Assembly (NCBI RefSeq): GCF_900113905.1
Contig: NZ_FORC01000001.1
Location: 742,060 to 806,059, forward strand
Length of the DNA: 64,000 nt
Reading direction: 5' to 3'
Origin: Phytopseudomonas argentinensis
GTDB taxonomy: Bacteria > Pseudomonadota > Gammaproteobacteria > Pseudomonadales > Pseudomonadaceae
This document shows, in pieces, positions 48,140 through 59,300 of the stretch. The stretch's first letter is position 1. Each line of letters begins with the position of its first letter. Under the pieces are notes generated by a model, which did not search any database, was not told where the DNA came from, and saw only the letters and a program-made list of their open reading frames with translations. The position numbers and the translations under genes are program-made.

Positions 48140-49513
48140 TCAGCGCTCGCGCAGAGCTTCGGCGCGGGCGCGGATGATCGGCTTGAGCAGATAGCTGAGC
48201 ACGCTCTTCTTGCCGGTGATGATATCGACCGAGGTGACCATGCCGGGAATGATCAACAGCGGACGCTCCTCGGTGCCGAGGTGGCTTTTCTCGGTGCGCA
48301 GCTTGATGAGGTAGAAGCTGTTGCCTTCCTCGTCGGTCACGGTATCGGCGCCGATCTGCTCGAGCTTGGCTTTCAGGCCACCGTAGATGGTGTAGTCATA
48401 GGCGGTGAACTTCACCACCGCCTCCTGGCCCGGATGCAGGAAGGCGATGTCCTGTGGGCGGATACGCGCCTCGACCAGCAGGGTATCGTCGATGGGCACG
48501 ATCTCCACCATGTCGCTGCCAGGCTGGATCACGCCACCGATGGTATTGACCAGCAGTTGCTTGACGATCCCCCGCACCGGCGAGGTGACCTGGGTACGAT
48601 TGACACGATCCTCGAGCGCCCTGCCCGTGGATTCGATCTTGCTCAGGTCGGTGCGCGCCTCGTTCAGCTGGGTCAGTGCCTCGCTGCGAAAACGCCCACG
48701 GGTCTCATCGATCTTGCGCTCCACTTCCTTGATTGCCGCTTCGGCACGGGGTATTGCCAACCCCGTGGCCTCCAGCTGACCACGGCTTTCCACCTCGGCA
48801 CGCTTGAGGCGCAGGACCTCCACGGGCGACACCGCACCTTCGGCCACCAATGGCTCGGACATACGGATTTCCTGGCGTAGCAGCTCCAGGCTGTTGCGGA
48901 ACTGGCCCTGCTTGGAGACGAACTCACGCACTTCCTGACGACGCTGGGTCAATTGCTCCTGCAAACCGGCAATCTCGTCCTGCAGCTGCTGCTGGCGGCT
49001 GAGGAACAATGCCCGTTCACTCTGCGCCAGGCCCGGCGCCTTGGCCGCGATATCTTCGGGGATGGCCAGCTCGCGCCCCTCGACCTCGGCACTCAGACGC
49101 TCGACGCGCATGGCCAGCGACAGGCGATCGGCTTCGGTCTCGCCTACGTTCGAGGCAAAGCGCGTATCGTCCAGGCGCAACAGGGGCGTACCGGCTTCGA
49201 CTACCTGCCCTTCATGGACGAACAACTCGGAAACGATACCGCCCTCCAGGTTCTGGATCTTCTGTACACGCGAGGACGGGATGGCCTTGCCCTCCCCACG
49301 GGTGACCTCGTCGACTTCGGCGAAATTGGCCCACAGCAGGCAGAACACCACAAAGGCGATGATGCCCCACAGGGTCAAACGCAGCACCCGCGGCGCATCC
49401 TCGATAAGTGCCTTGCGAACCTCCGGCAACGGCTCGTCGCCCACCTCGTCACGGGGGCCGAAATAGGCAGCGAGCGCGCGGAAAAAGCGCTGCAAGGAGT
49501 GCTTAACTGACAC
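48140..49513 (-). CDS. lapC: Type I secretion membrane-fusion protein, LapC-like (HlyD family)
   Basis: A 457-residue adaptor linking the inner-membrane ABC exporter to the outer-membrane channel. One N-terminal membrane span (LTLWGIIAFVVFCLLWANFAEV, about residues 46-67) is followed by the lipoyl-like half GKAIPSSRVQKIQNLEGGIVSELFVHEGQVVEAGTPLLRLDD. Long coiled-coil helices rich in Glu, Arg and Gln follow, then the second half with TSPVRGIVKQL and the HlyD C-terminal barrel. It overlaps lapB by 11 bases. With lapB and the TolC-like gene it would export the giant adhesin encoded divergently. Confidence 0.9.
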   Translation of the reverse strand: MSVKHSLQRFFRALAAYFGPRDEVGDEPLPEVRKALIEDAPRVLRLTLWGIIAFVVFCLLWANFAEVDEVTRGEGKAIPSSRVQKIQNLEGGIVSELFVHEGQVVEAGTPLLRLDDTRFASNVGETEADRLSLAMRVERLSAEVEGRELAIPEDIAAKAPGLAQSERALFLSRQQQLQDEIAGLQEQLTQRRQEVREFVSKQGQFRNSLELLRQEIRMSEPLVAEGAVSPVEVLRLKRAEVESRGQLEATGLAIPRAEAAIKEVERKIDETRGRFRSEALTQLNEARTDLSKIESTGRALEDRVNRTQVTSPVRGIVKQLLVNTIGGVIQPGSDMVEIVPIDDTLLVEARIRPQDIAFLHPGQEAVVKFTAYDYTIYGGLKAKLEQIGADTVTDEEGNSFYLIKLRTEKSHLGTEERPLLIIPGMVTSVDIITGKKSVLSYLLKPIIRARAEALRER

Positions 49514-51659
49514 TGATTTGCCCCTTCTTCAACGCCTCCATGACGCTCTCTTTCGGGCCGTCGGCAATGATGCGCCCGCGATCGACGATGACCAGCCGCT
49601 CGACCAGACTGAGCATCGACGCACGATGGGTGACCAGCAGCAGCGTCTTGTTCTTGCTGATGGCCGCAAGGCGCTGCTTGAGACGCTCCTCGCCGGTGTT
49701 GTCCATCGCGCTGGTGGGCTCGTCGAGCAACAGGATCGGCGGATCCAGCAACAGGGCACGGGCAAGGGCAACGTTCTGGCGCTGGCCGCCGGAGAGATTC
49801 TGGCCACGCTCGCCCACCTGCAACTCGTAGCCGTTGGGGTGCAGCCGCGCGAACTCATGCACGCCGGCCAACTCGGCGGCCTGCAGCACCAGCTCGTCCT
49901 CGACGTAACGCGCGCCCGATACCAGGTTGTCGCGCAGGGTGCCGGCGAACAGCTGGATATCCTGCGGCACGTAACCGATGTTGTAGCGCACGTCGCTGAC
50001 ATCCAGCTGACGCACATCGATACCGTCGACCAGCAGGCTGCCCGAGTCGGCCTGGTAGAGACCGACGATCAGCTTGGCCAGTGAACTCTTGCCGGAGCCG
50101 CTGCGGCCGATGACCCCAACCTTCTCGCCAGGGCGGACCACCAGGTTGATGCCCTGCAACGCCGCCTGCTGCTGCTCGGGGTAGTGGAAATCCAGCTGGC
50201 GGAATTCGATGCCGCCCTGCAGCGTCTGGCGCTTGAGGGGGCGCTCGTCGGCTTGGCGCTCCTGGGGCAGCTCCATCATGTGATTGACCGAATCCAGCGT
50301 CACGCGCGCCTGCTGGTAGCGGATCAGCAACCCGGAGACCTGAGCCAGCGGGCCCAAGGCGCGGGAGCTGAGCATGTAGCAGGCGATCAGCCCACCCATG
50401 CTGAGGTTGCCGGCGATGATCTGGTACACGCCCAGAACGATGATCACCACACCGGCGAGCTGCTGCAGCAACAGCGTCGAGTTCATCGCCAGGCTGGACA
50501 GCATGCGTGCCTTGAGTTCGAAGCGGCCCAGGGTGCCGATGGTCTGCTCCCAGAGGTACTGACGCTCGCTCTCCGCATTGTTGACCTTGACCGCATCCAG
50601 ACCGGCCAGGCTCTCGATCAGGCCGGACTGGCGCTCGGCGGCCAGAGCCATGCTGCGCTCCATGGTCTTGGCCAGCGGTTTTTGCAACGCCCAGCCGATC
50701 AGCGCAACCAGCGGAAAGGCGAGGATGGGGATCCACACCAGGTGCCCGCCCAGGTAGGCGATGACCGCAAGAATCAGAATGGTGAACGGCAGGTCGATGA
50801 CGCTGGCCAGCGTCAGCGAGGCTAGAAAGTCGCGCAGGCTCTGAAATTCGTGGATGTTCTGGGCGAAGCTGCCAACCCGCGCCGGGCGGTGCTTCATCGC
50901 CATGCCGACGATGCGCTCGAACAGGGTGGCCGAGACGATCATGTCGGTCTTCTTGCCGGCAAGGTCCAGGCACAAGCCGCGCAGCGTCTTGAGCAGCAGG
51001 TCGAAGATGAATACCCCGCAGATGCCGATGGCCAGGACCCACAGCGTCGCCTCGGCCTGGTTGGGCACCACGCGGTCATAGACGTTCATCACGAACAGCG
51101 GGGTGACCAGGCCGATCAGGTTGATCAGCAGGCTGGCCGCGACCGCGTCGATATACAGCCAGCGCGAGCGCATGAGGGTGTCACGAAACCAAGAGCCAGC
51201 CTGGGGTATCAGCTCGCCGCGGGTGAAATCGAACTTGTGCTGAGGCTGGGCGAAGAACACGCGGCCACTGTAATCCTCGGCCAGCGTATCGATGCTGACC
51301 CGCACCTCGCCGCCTTCGGTTTCGCTGGGCATGATTCGCGCCTGGCCATCGGCTTCCCAGCCGAGCAACAGTGCACTACGTCCATCACGCAGCAGCAGCA
51401 GCGCGGGCAAGGCCAATTCGGGGATCTTTTCGAGGTTGCGACGCAGCCAACGGCCCTGAAGGCCCGCGCGGGCGGCTGCCCGCGGCAGCAACTCGGCACT
51501 CAGGCGCTGCTTGGGCAGCGGCAGCCCCGCTGTGAGCATGGCGCGGCTGACGGATTTCTGATGGAGACTGCACAACGACAGCAAACTATCCAGCAACGGA
51601 TCGTCGTAACGGTCACGAGGATCATTACGTGGCTGGGACGTATCAGGTTCTACTGCCAC
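49503..51659 (-). CDS. lapB: Type I secretion ABC transporter, LapB-like
   Basis: A 718-residue exporter. The N-terminal C39-like domain (about residues 20-140) lacks the catalytic Cys of bacteriocin peptidases, as in LapB/HlyB. Six membrane spans lie about 165-430. The nucleotide-binding domain has Walker A GRSGSGKSSLAK, signature NLSGGQRQNVALARAL, Walker B ILLLDEPTSAMD and the switch His in LLVTHRAS. It is first in the order lapB-lapC on this strand, with the outer-membrane channel gene 33 bp upstream, making a complete type I system next to its likely substrate. Confidence 0.93.
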   Translation of the reverse strand: MAVEPDTSQPRNDPRDRYDDPLLDSLLSLCSLHQKSVSRAMLTAGLPLPKQRLSAELLPRAAARAGLQGRWLRRNLEKIPELALPALLLLRDGRSALLLGWEADGQARIMPSETEGGEVRVSIDTLAEDYSGRVFFAQPQHKFDFTRGELIPQAGSWFRDTLMRSRWLYIDAVAASLLINLIGLVTPLFVMNVYDRVVPNQAEATLWVLAIGICGVFIFDLLLKTLRGLCLDLAGKKTDMIVSATLFERIVGMAMKHRPARVGSFAQNIHEFQSLRDFLASLTLASVIDLPFTILILAVIAYLGGHLVWIPILAFPLVALIGWALQKPLAKTMERSMALAAERQSGLIESLAGLDAVKVNNAESERQYLWEQTIGTLGRFELKARMLSSLAMNSTLLLQQLAGVVIIVLGVYQIIAGNLSMGGLIACYMLSSRALGPLAQVSGLLIRYQQARVTLDSVNHMMELPQERQADERPLKRQTLQGGIEFRQLDFHYPEQQQAALQGINLVVRPGEKVGVIGRSGSGKSSLAKLIVGLYQADSGSLLVDGIDVRQLDVSDVRYNIGYVPQDIQLFAGTLRDNLVSGARYVEDELVLQAAELAGVHEFARLHPNGYELQVGERGQNLSGGQRQNVALARALLLDPPILLLDEPTSAMDNTGEERLKQRLAAISKNKTLLLVTHRASMLSLVERLVIVDRGRIIADGPKESVMEALKKGQISVS

Positions 51660-51692
51660 TGCACATTTACCCTTACCTTAAAAAACCGAACT

Positions 51693-53039
51693 CTAGTTCA
51701 AGTTGGGCAGTTGCACATTAGTCTTGACCGTATCGAGCGGAACGGACGCCATCGGCGCCGCGATTCCCTGGCTCTTGAGCAGCGTACCGGTGGTCGCCTT
51801 GATGCGGTAATGGGTGAACAGCTCGGTAAACCGCACCTCTTGCAGACGTCGAGCGGCGGTGAAGTATTCATTCTCGCTGTCCAAAAGATCCAGCAGGGTA
51901 CGTTCGCCGAGACCGAACTGCTTCTGGTAGGAGTCGCGCACGCGGGAGCTATGGTCGACGTATCGCTGAGCGATCGGCAATTGTGCACGCGCATTTTGCA
52001 GCGCGTTCCAGGCCAGCCCGACTTCCTCGTTGAGCACGCGCAAGGCATTGTTGCGGATATCCATGGCCTGGTTGCTCAGGTACGCCCTGGAGCGCACGTT
52101 GGCGCTGTCGCTACCGCCCGCGTAGAGGTTGTAGCGCATGCGCACCATTGCCTGCCATTCCTTGTTCTCCCCTTCCACGCCATCGACGTTGTCGTTGAGA
52201 CCGGTGGACACTTCGGCATCGAAGCGTGGGTAGTAGATGCTTTTGGCCGCGGCGTATTGCGCCTCGGTTGCCTTCACATCGGCCTCGGCCGAGCTGATGT
52301 TGGGGTTGTTGGCCAGCAATTCGTCACGGGCAGCCGTCAGGCTTTCGGGCAGATGCACGCCCATGCTGTCCGGCATGGCGAGGTCGACGGGCTCGCGACC
52401 CACCACGCTCAGGTAGGTGATCTGGGCGTCGGCCAGATTGGTCTGCTCTGTCAGCAGATTGTTACGTGCCTGGGCCAGGCGCGCCTCGGCCTGGTCCAGA
52501 TCGGCCATGCGCCCGACACCGCGCTCGCTGCGCAGGGAAATCTGATCGTAGATGCGCTCGTGGCTGCGCAGGTTCTCTTCTGCCAGGCGCGCCAGCTCCT
52601 GACGCTGCAGGACATCCAGGTAGGCCTGGGCCACTTCCAGCGCCGTGCGCTCGGAGTTGGCCAGCAGCGCATAGGCGCGGGCGTTGACGGTGGCGCGCTG
52701 ACGGGCGACTTCATTGCGGGTAGCAAAGCCGTCGAACAGCATCTGCTGAACGGTCAGGCTCGCCTCGGAACGGTTAAGCGTCCGATAACCGCTGTCGTCC
52801 CTGGCACGGGTACTGTTGTTCTCGGTACCCTCGCGGCCATAACCGGCCTGCACGTCGACACGCGGCAGATAGCCTGCCCGCGCCGCCTTCATATCCTCTT
52901 CGACCGCCAGCCGCGCATTGATCCCGGACTGAATTTCAGGATGCACGCTCAGCGCATTCTGCATGGCTTCGGTCAACGTCTGTGCCTGGGCTGAAATGGA
53001 AATTGCGAAGGCAAGAGGAAGTGTGGCAATGAAGCGCAT
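51693..53039 (-). CDS. lapE: TolC-family outer-membrane channel, LapE-like
   Basis: A 448-residue outer-membrane efflux protein. The signal peptide MRFIATLPLAFAISISAQAQ is followed by TLTEAMQNALSVHPEIQSG, a typical TolC start. The sequence has two related halves, each with a long helix and a beta-strand pair, and contains LLDLLDSENEYFTAARRLQEVRFTELFTHYRI near the C-terminus, a hallmark of AggA/LapE-type TolC proteins. ATG at 53039 begins the signal peptide; the frame to 53069 is not leader-like. It probably heads the lapE-lapB-lapC transcription unit. Confidence 0.88.
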   Translation of the reverse strand: MRFIATLPLAFAISISAQAQTLTEAMQNALSVHPEIQSGINARLAVEEDMKAARAGYLPRVDVQAGYGREGTENNSTRARDDSGYRTLNRSEASLTVQQMLFDGFATRNEVARQRATVNARAYALLANSERTALEVAQAYLDVLQRQELARLAEENLRSHERIYDQISLRSERGVGRMADLDQAEARLAQARNNLLTEQTNLADAQITYLSVVGREPVDLAMPDSMGVHLPESLTAARDELLANNPNISSAEADVKATEAQYAAAKSIYYPRFDAEVSTGLNDNVDGVEGENKEWQAMVRMRYNLYAGGSDSANVRSRAYLSNQAMDIRNNALRVLNEEVGLAWNALQNARAQLPIAQRYVDHSSRVRDSYQKQFGLGERTLLDLLDSENEYFTAARRLQEVRFTELFTHYRIKATTGTLLKSQGIAAPMASVPLDTVKTNVQLPNLN

Positions 53040-53348
53040 GGTCGGTAAATTCCCTGTGAAAACCCACATGTTTATCGGTATATATCAAGTCGCTGAATAA
53101 CCTGCCGAAGACTATCATTGCCACCGTGATTTCGCTGTCGTGAAAAGACAAAACACGCCAGAATGTCAAAGTGACATCACCTGCTCTAATTGTTTATGAT
53201 CAGACCCAAAGGGTCAATACTCTGGCGAAAACTCTCAAGCAATATTTTTCCGCCAATTATATGACGAAGCGTTTTAAGCAGTATCCGCTATAACTCGGTA
53301 TAGACGCATTTCACAAGATTTACCTCGCGCACGCGCATGGAGCTGGTT
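53040..53348. promoter_or_regulatory. Divergent control region between lapE-like and giant adhesin genes
   Basis: This 309-bp gap is noticeably AT-richer than the genes on either side. It contains two short palindromes: TGTCA-3-TGACA (53164-53176) and GACCC-3-GGGTC (53203-53215). TATAAC and TATAGA elements (53290-53295, 53301-53306) are possible -10 boxes for the adhesin. Both divergent promoters must lie here. I could not match a specific regulator with confidence. Confidence 0.4.
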
Positions 53349-56300
53349 ATGAGCAATTTCGCCGCCGTCATCAAATCATTGATTGGCCAAGTCTTCGTCA
53401 CTTCTGTTGATGGCATCAGGCGTCAAGTCTTCGAAGGCGACCGTGTCTTCGCGGGCGAACAGGTCACCACAGCCGATGGTGGCTCCGTGACGTTGGAAAT
53501 GGCCAACGGCGAAATTGTGAAGCTCGATGCAAACAGCTCATGGCAGGCTGGTGACCCAGCGGCCGAGGAAGCTGCAGACGCAGGGACCCCGGCTGCCAGC
53601 AGCGAATTCGAACAGGCGCTGGCTGCGGGCCTCGATCCGACCGTCGACCTCGAGCCCACGGCTGCCGGTCCTGGCGCCGGTGGCGGTGGCGGCGGAAGCG
53701 CAGGCGGTGGTCATAGCGCAGTGATGCTCAGCGAGACCGCAGTGAGCGTCGATCCGACGATCGGTTTTCAGACGACCGGTCTCGGCACCCCCGGCTTCAA
53801 CCTGATCGAAGACAATGATCCCGCCATCTTCACCACTGCGGCGACCACTGCCACACCAGACACAACTCCAACAGACACAACCGCTCCGGTGGTGACCATC
53901 GGCATCGACCCGATCACTGGCGATGACCTCCTCAACAGCGCCGAGCTCAGCGCCGCCACGGTGGTCATTACCGGTACGGTTGGCGGCGACGCACGGGTCG
54001 GCGACGCGATCACCCTGAACCTGGGTGGCAACCTGTATAGCGGTGCGGTTATCGCTCTGGGTAACGGAACGCTTGGTTTCAGCATTCCGGTCAGCAGCGC
54101 CGACCTCGGTAGCGTCAACAGCATCAGTGCGTCGGTCAGCAGTGCGGATGCGGCAGGCAATGTCGGTACTGCCACGGCCAGCCGGCCTTACACCGTGGAT
54201 ACCACGGCGCCGGTCATCACTGTCGATGCACCTGCAGTCAGCAATGACACTACCCCGACCATCAGCGGCACGACCGATGCGCCGGTGGGCAGCACGGTTA
54301 CCCTGACCATTACCCAGGGCAGCACCGTCATTACCGTGACTACCCCGGTTCTGGCTGGCGGTACCTATACCGTCGATGTTCCCCAGGCCCTGGCCGAAGG
54401 CCCGTACACCGTTGGTGTTCAGGTGACTGATCCGGCGGGCAATGTTGGCTCGGCAACCGATGCGGGCGCTATCGACACCACCGCTCCGGCTATCACGGTC
54501 GATGCTCCGGCTATCACCAATGACACGACGCCGACCATCACTGGCACGACCGATGCGCCTGTTGGCAGCACGGTCACGCTGACCATTACCCAGGGCACAA
54601 CCGTTCTGACCACCACGGCAACCGTGGCGGTCGGCGGGACGTATTCCGCCAACGTACCCGCTGGTTTGGTCGAAGGGCCCTACTCTGTCGATGCCAGAGT
54701 CACTGATGCCGCCGGCAATACCGGTTCGGCTAACGACAGCGGTGCTATCGATACTACCGCCCCATTGATCACCGTCGATGCGCCTGCCACCAGCAACGAC
54801 ACCACGCCGACCATCAGCGGCACGACCGATGCGCCGGTCGGCAGCACGGTTACCTTGACCATTACCCAGGGCAGCACCGTCATTACCGTGACTACCCCGG
54901 TTCTGGCTGGCGGTACCTATACCGTCGATGCTCCCCAGGCCCTGGCCGAAGGCACGTACTCCGTGAGCGCTCAGGTGACTGATCCGGCGGGCAATACTGG
55001 TTCGGCAACAGATACGGGTGCTATCGACACCACCGCTCCGGCTATCACGGTCGATGCTCCGGCTATCACCAATGACACGACGCCGACCATTACCGGCACG
55101 ACCGATGCGCCTGTTGGCAGCACCGTTACGCTGACCGTTACCCAAGGCAATACGACTTTCACAGTCACTACACCGGTTCTGGCCGGTGGCACTTATAACG
55201 TCGAGCTCAGTCAGCCATTGGCTGAAGGCCCATACTCTATTGATGCATCTGTTACCGATGCCGCCGGTAATACCGGCTCGGCAAACGACAGCGGCGCTAT
55301 CGACACCACTGCTCCACTGATCACCGTCGATGCTCCAGCCATTACCAACGACACCACCCCGACCATCACTGGCACGACCGATGCACCCGTTGGCAGCACA
55401 GTCACGCTAACCATTACCCAAGGCACTACCGTTCTGACCGCCACGGCTACGGTTGTGGCTGGCGGCACTTATTCCGCTGACGTACCAGCGGGCCTGGCTG
55501 AAGGTTCTTACACCGTAGATGCTGCCGTTACCGATGCTGCTGGAAATACCGGTTCGGCAAACGATAGTGGCGCTATCGACACAACTGCGCCGCTGATCAC
55601 CGTGGATGCCCCGGCGATTACCAACGATACGACCCCGACAATCACCGGTACTACCGATGCGCCTGTTGGTAGCACGGTTACCCTGACGATCAGCCAGGGC
55701 AGTACCGTTCTGACAACTACCGCGATCGTGGTAGCGGGCGGTACTTATTCCGCTGACGTACCGGCTGGCCTGGCTGAAGGCCCTTACTCAATCGACGCAT
55801 CTGTTACTGATGCCGCCGGCAATACCGGATCGGCCAACGACTCGGGTGCTATTGATACCACTGCGCCGCGGATCACCGTGGATGCCCCGGCGATTACCAA
55901 CGACACCACCCCGACCATCACTGGCACGACCGATGCGCCGGTAGGCAGCACAGTTACCCTGACAATTACTCAGGGCAATACCGTTCTGGCCACCACGGCT
56001 ACGGTTGTGGCAGGCGGTACTTATTCCGCTGACGTACCAGCGGGCCTGGCTGAAGGTTCTTACACCGTAGATGCTGCCGTTACCGATGCTGCTGGAAATA
56101 CCGGTTCGGCAAACGATAGTGGCGCTATCGACACAACTGCGCCGCTGATCACCGTGGATGCCCCGGCGATTACCAACGATACGACCCCGACAATCACCGG
56201 TACTACCGATGCACCTGTTGGCAGCACCGTTACGCTGACCATCACCCAGGGCGCTACCGTTCTGACCACTACCGCGATCGTGATAGCAGGAGGCACTTAC

Positions 56301-59300
56301 TCGGTTGCTGCGCCGGCTGGCTTGGCTGAAGGCTCCTACTCCGTTGATGCTGCCGTTACCGATGCTGCCGGCAATACTGGCTCCGCTAACGACAGCGGCG
56401 CGATTGATACCACCGCTCCACTGATCACCGTCGATGCGCCTGCCATCAGCAACGACACGACGCCTACCATCACCGGTACGACCGATGCGCAGGTCGGCAG
56501 CATCGTCACCCTGACGGTTACCCAGGGCAATACGACCTTCTCAGTCACTACACCGGTTCTGGCCGGTGGCACTTACAACGTCGAGCTCAGTCAGCCATTG
56601 GCTGAAGGCCCTTACTCAATCGACGCATCTGTTACCGATGCTGCTGGAAATACCGGCTCGGCAAACGATAGTGGCGCTATCGACACCACTGCCCCATTGA
56701 TCACCGTCGATGCTCCTGCCATTACCAACGATACCAACCCGACCATCACCGGCACGACCGATGCGCCGGTGGGTAGCGTCGTCACCCTGACGATTACACA
56801 AGGCACTACGGTGCTGACCACCACGGCTACGGTTGTAGCGGGCGGTACTTATTCCGCGAACGTACCGGCTGGCCTCGCTGAAGGCTCTTACACCGTTGAT
56901 GCCGCCGTTACCGATGCTGCCGGTAATACCGGCTCGGCAAACGACTCGGGTGCTATCGATACCACCGCTCCACTGATCACCGTCGATGCCCCGGCGATTA
57001 CCAACGATACGACCCCGATCATCACCGGTACTACCGATGCGCCTGTTGGTAGTACGGTTACCCTGACGATCACCCAGGGCACTACCGTTCTGGCCACCAC
57101 GGCTACGGTTGTGGCAGGCGGCACTTATTCTGCCAACGTACCGGCCGGTCTGGCTGAAGGCTCTTACACCGTTGATGCCGCCGTTACCGATGCCGCCGGC
57201 AATACCGGTTCGGCAAACGACAGCGGTGCTATCGACACAACTGCGCCGCTGATCACTGTCGAAGCTCCAGCCATTACCAACGACACCACTCCGACCATCA
57301 CCGGCACGACCGATGCGCCGGTAGGCAGCACAGTCACGCTAACCATCACCCAGGGCACGAACGTTCTGACCACCACGGCTACGGTTGTGGCAGGCGGTAC
57401 TTATTCCGCGAACGTACCGGCTGGCTTGATCGAAGGGTCGTACTCGGTCGATGCCACGGTCACCGATGCCGCCGGTAATACTGGCTCGGCAAACGACAGC
57501 GGCGCTATCGACACCACTGCTCCACTGATCACCGTTGATGCGCCTACCATCAGCAACGACACCAACCCGACCATCACCGGCACGACCGATGCGCCGGTGG
57601 GTAGCGTCGTCACCCTGACGATTACACAAGGCACTACGGTGCTGACCACCACGGCTACGGTTGTAGCAGGCGGCACTTATTCCGCTGACGTATCGGCTGG
57701 CCTCGCTGAAGGTTCTTACACCGTCGGCGCCACAGTTACCGATGCTGCCGGCAATACCGGCTCGGCCAATGACAGCGGCGCTATCGACACCACAGCTCCG
57801 CTGATCACCGTTGATGCCCCGGCCATTACTAACGACACCACCCCGACCATCACTGGCACAACCGATGCACCCGTTGGCAGCACAGTCACGCTAACCATCA
57901 CCCAAGGCACTACCGTTCTGACCACTACTGCGATCGTGGTAGCTGGCGGCACTTATTCCGCTGACGTACCGGCTGGCCTCGCTGAAGGTTCTTACACCGT
58001 TGACGCCACAGTCACCGATGCCGCCGGCAACACCGGCTCGGCAAACGACAGCGGTGCTATCGATACCACCGCGCCGCTGATTACCGTTGATGCGCCCGCA
58101 GTCAGTAACGACACGACTCCGATTATCACCGGTACTACCGATGCGCCGGTGGGCAGCACCGTCACTCTGACGGTTACCCAGGGCAATACGACCTTCACGG
58201 TCACTACCCCTGTCTTGGCGGGCGGCACCTACAATGTCGAGCTGAATCAGCCCTTGGCTGAAGGCCCGTACTCAATTGACGCATCTGTTACCGATGCTGC
58301 TGGAAATACCGGTTCGGCAAACGATAGTGGCGCTATCGACACAACTGCCCCATTGATCACCGTCGATGCTCCAGCCATTACCAACGATACGACCCCGACT
58401 ATCACCGGCACGACCGATGCCCCGGTCGGCAGCGTCGTCACCCTGACGATTACGCAAGGCACTACGGTGCTGACCACCACGGCTACGGTTGTAGCGGGCG
58501 GTACTTATTCCGCTGACGTACCGGCTGGCCTGGCGGAAGGCTCTTACACCGTTAATGCTGCCGTTACCGATGCTGCCGGCAATACCGGTTCGGCTAACGA
58601 CAGCGGCGCTATCGACACCACTGCTCCACTGATCACCGTCGATGCCCCTGCCATTACCAACGACACCACTCCGACCATCACCGGTACGACCGATGCACCC
58701 ATTGGCAGCACAGTCACGCTAACCATCACCCAGGGCACTACGGTTCTGACCACTACCGCGATCGTGGTCGCTGGCGGCACTTACTCGGTTGATGCACCGG
58801 CTGGTTTGGCTGAAGGCTCCTACTCCGTTGATGCCACAGTCACCGATGCCGCCGGCAACACCGGCTCGGCTAATGACAGCGGCGCCATCGACACCACCGC
58901 TCCGCTTCCGACAATTACTCTCGATGCCAACATCACCGCCGATGACGTGATCAATATCGCCGAGTCTGGCCAGCAGATTCCGGTGACCGGCACTGTCGGT
59001 GGCGATGCAAAAGTTGGCGATACCGTCACCCTGACCGTCAATGGCAAGACCTTCACCGGTCAGGTGCAGGCTAACAACACCTTTAGCATTAACGTCCCAG
59101 GTGCGGATCTGGCCGCCGATGCCGGCAAGACCATCAATGCCAGCATCAGCACCACCGATGCAGCAGGCAACATCGGCACAGGTTCGGACACTGAAACCTA
59201 CAGCGTCGATACCACGGCTCCAACTATCACCGTCGATGCGCCAGCGGTTAGCAACGACACCACACCGAGCATTACAGGCACGACCGATGCGCCTGCTGGC

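Noticed and set aside
53164..53215. Naming the two palindromes upstream of the adhesin as FleQ boxes
   Set aside because: Spacing and core do not match the FleQ consensus closely enough; kept only as unnamed palindromes.
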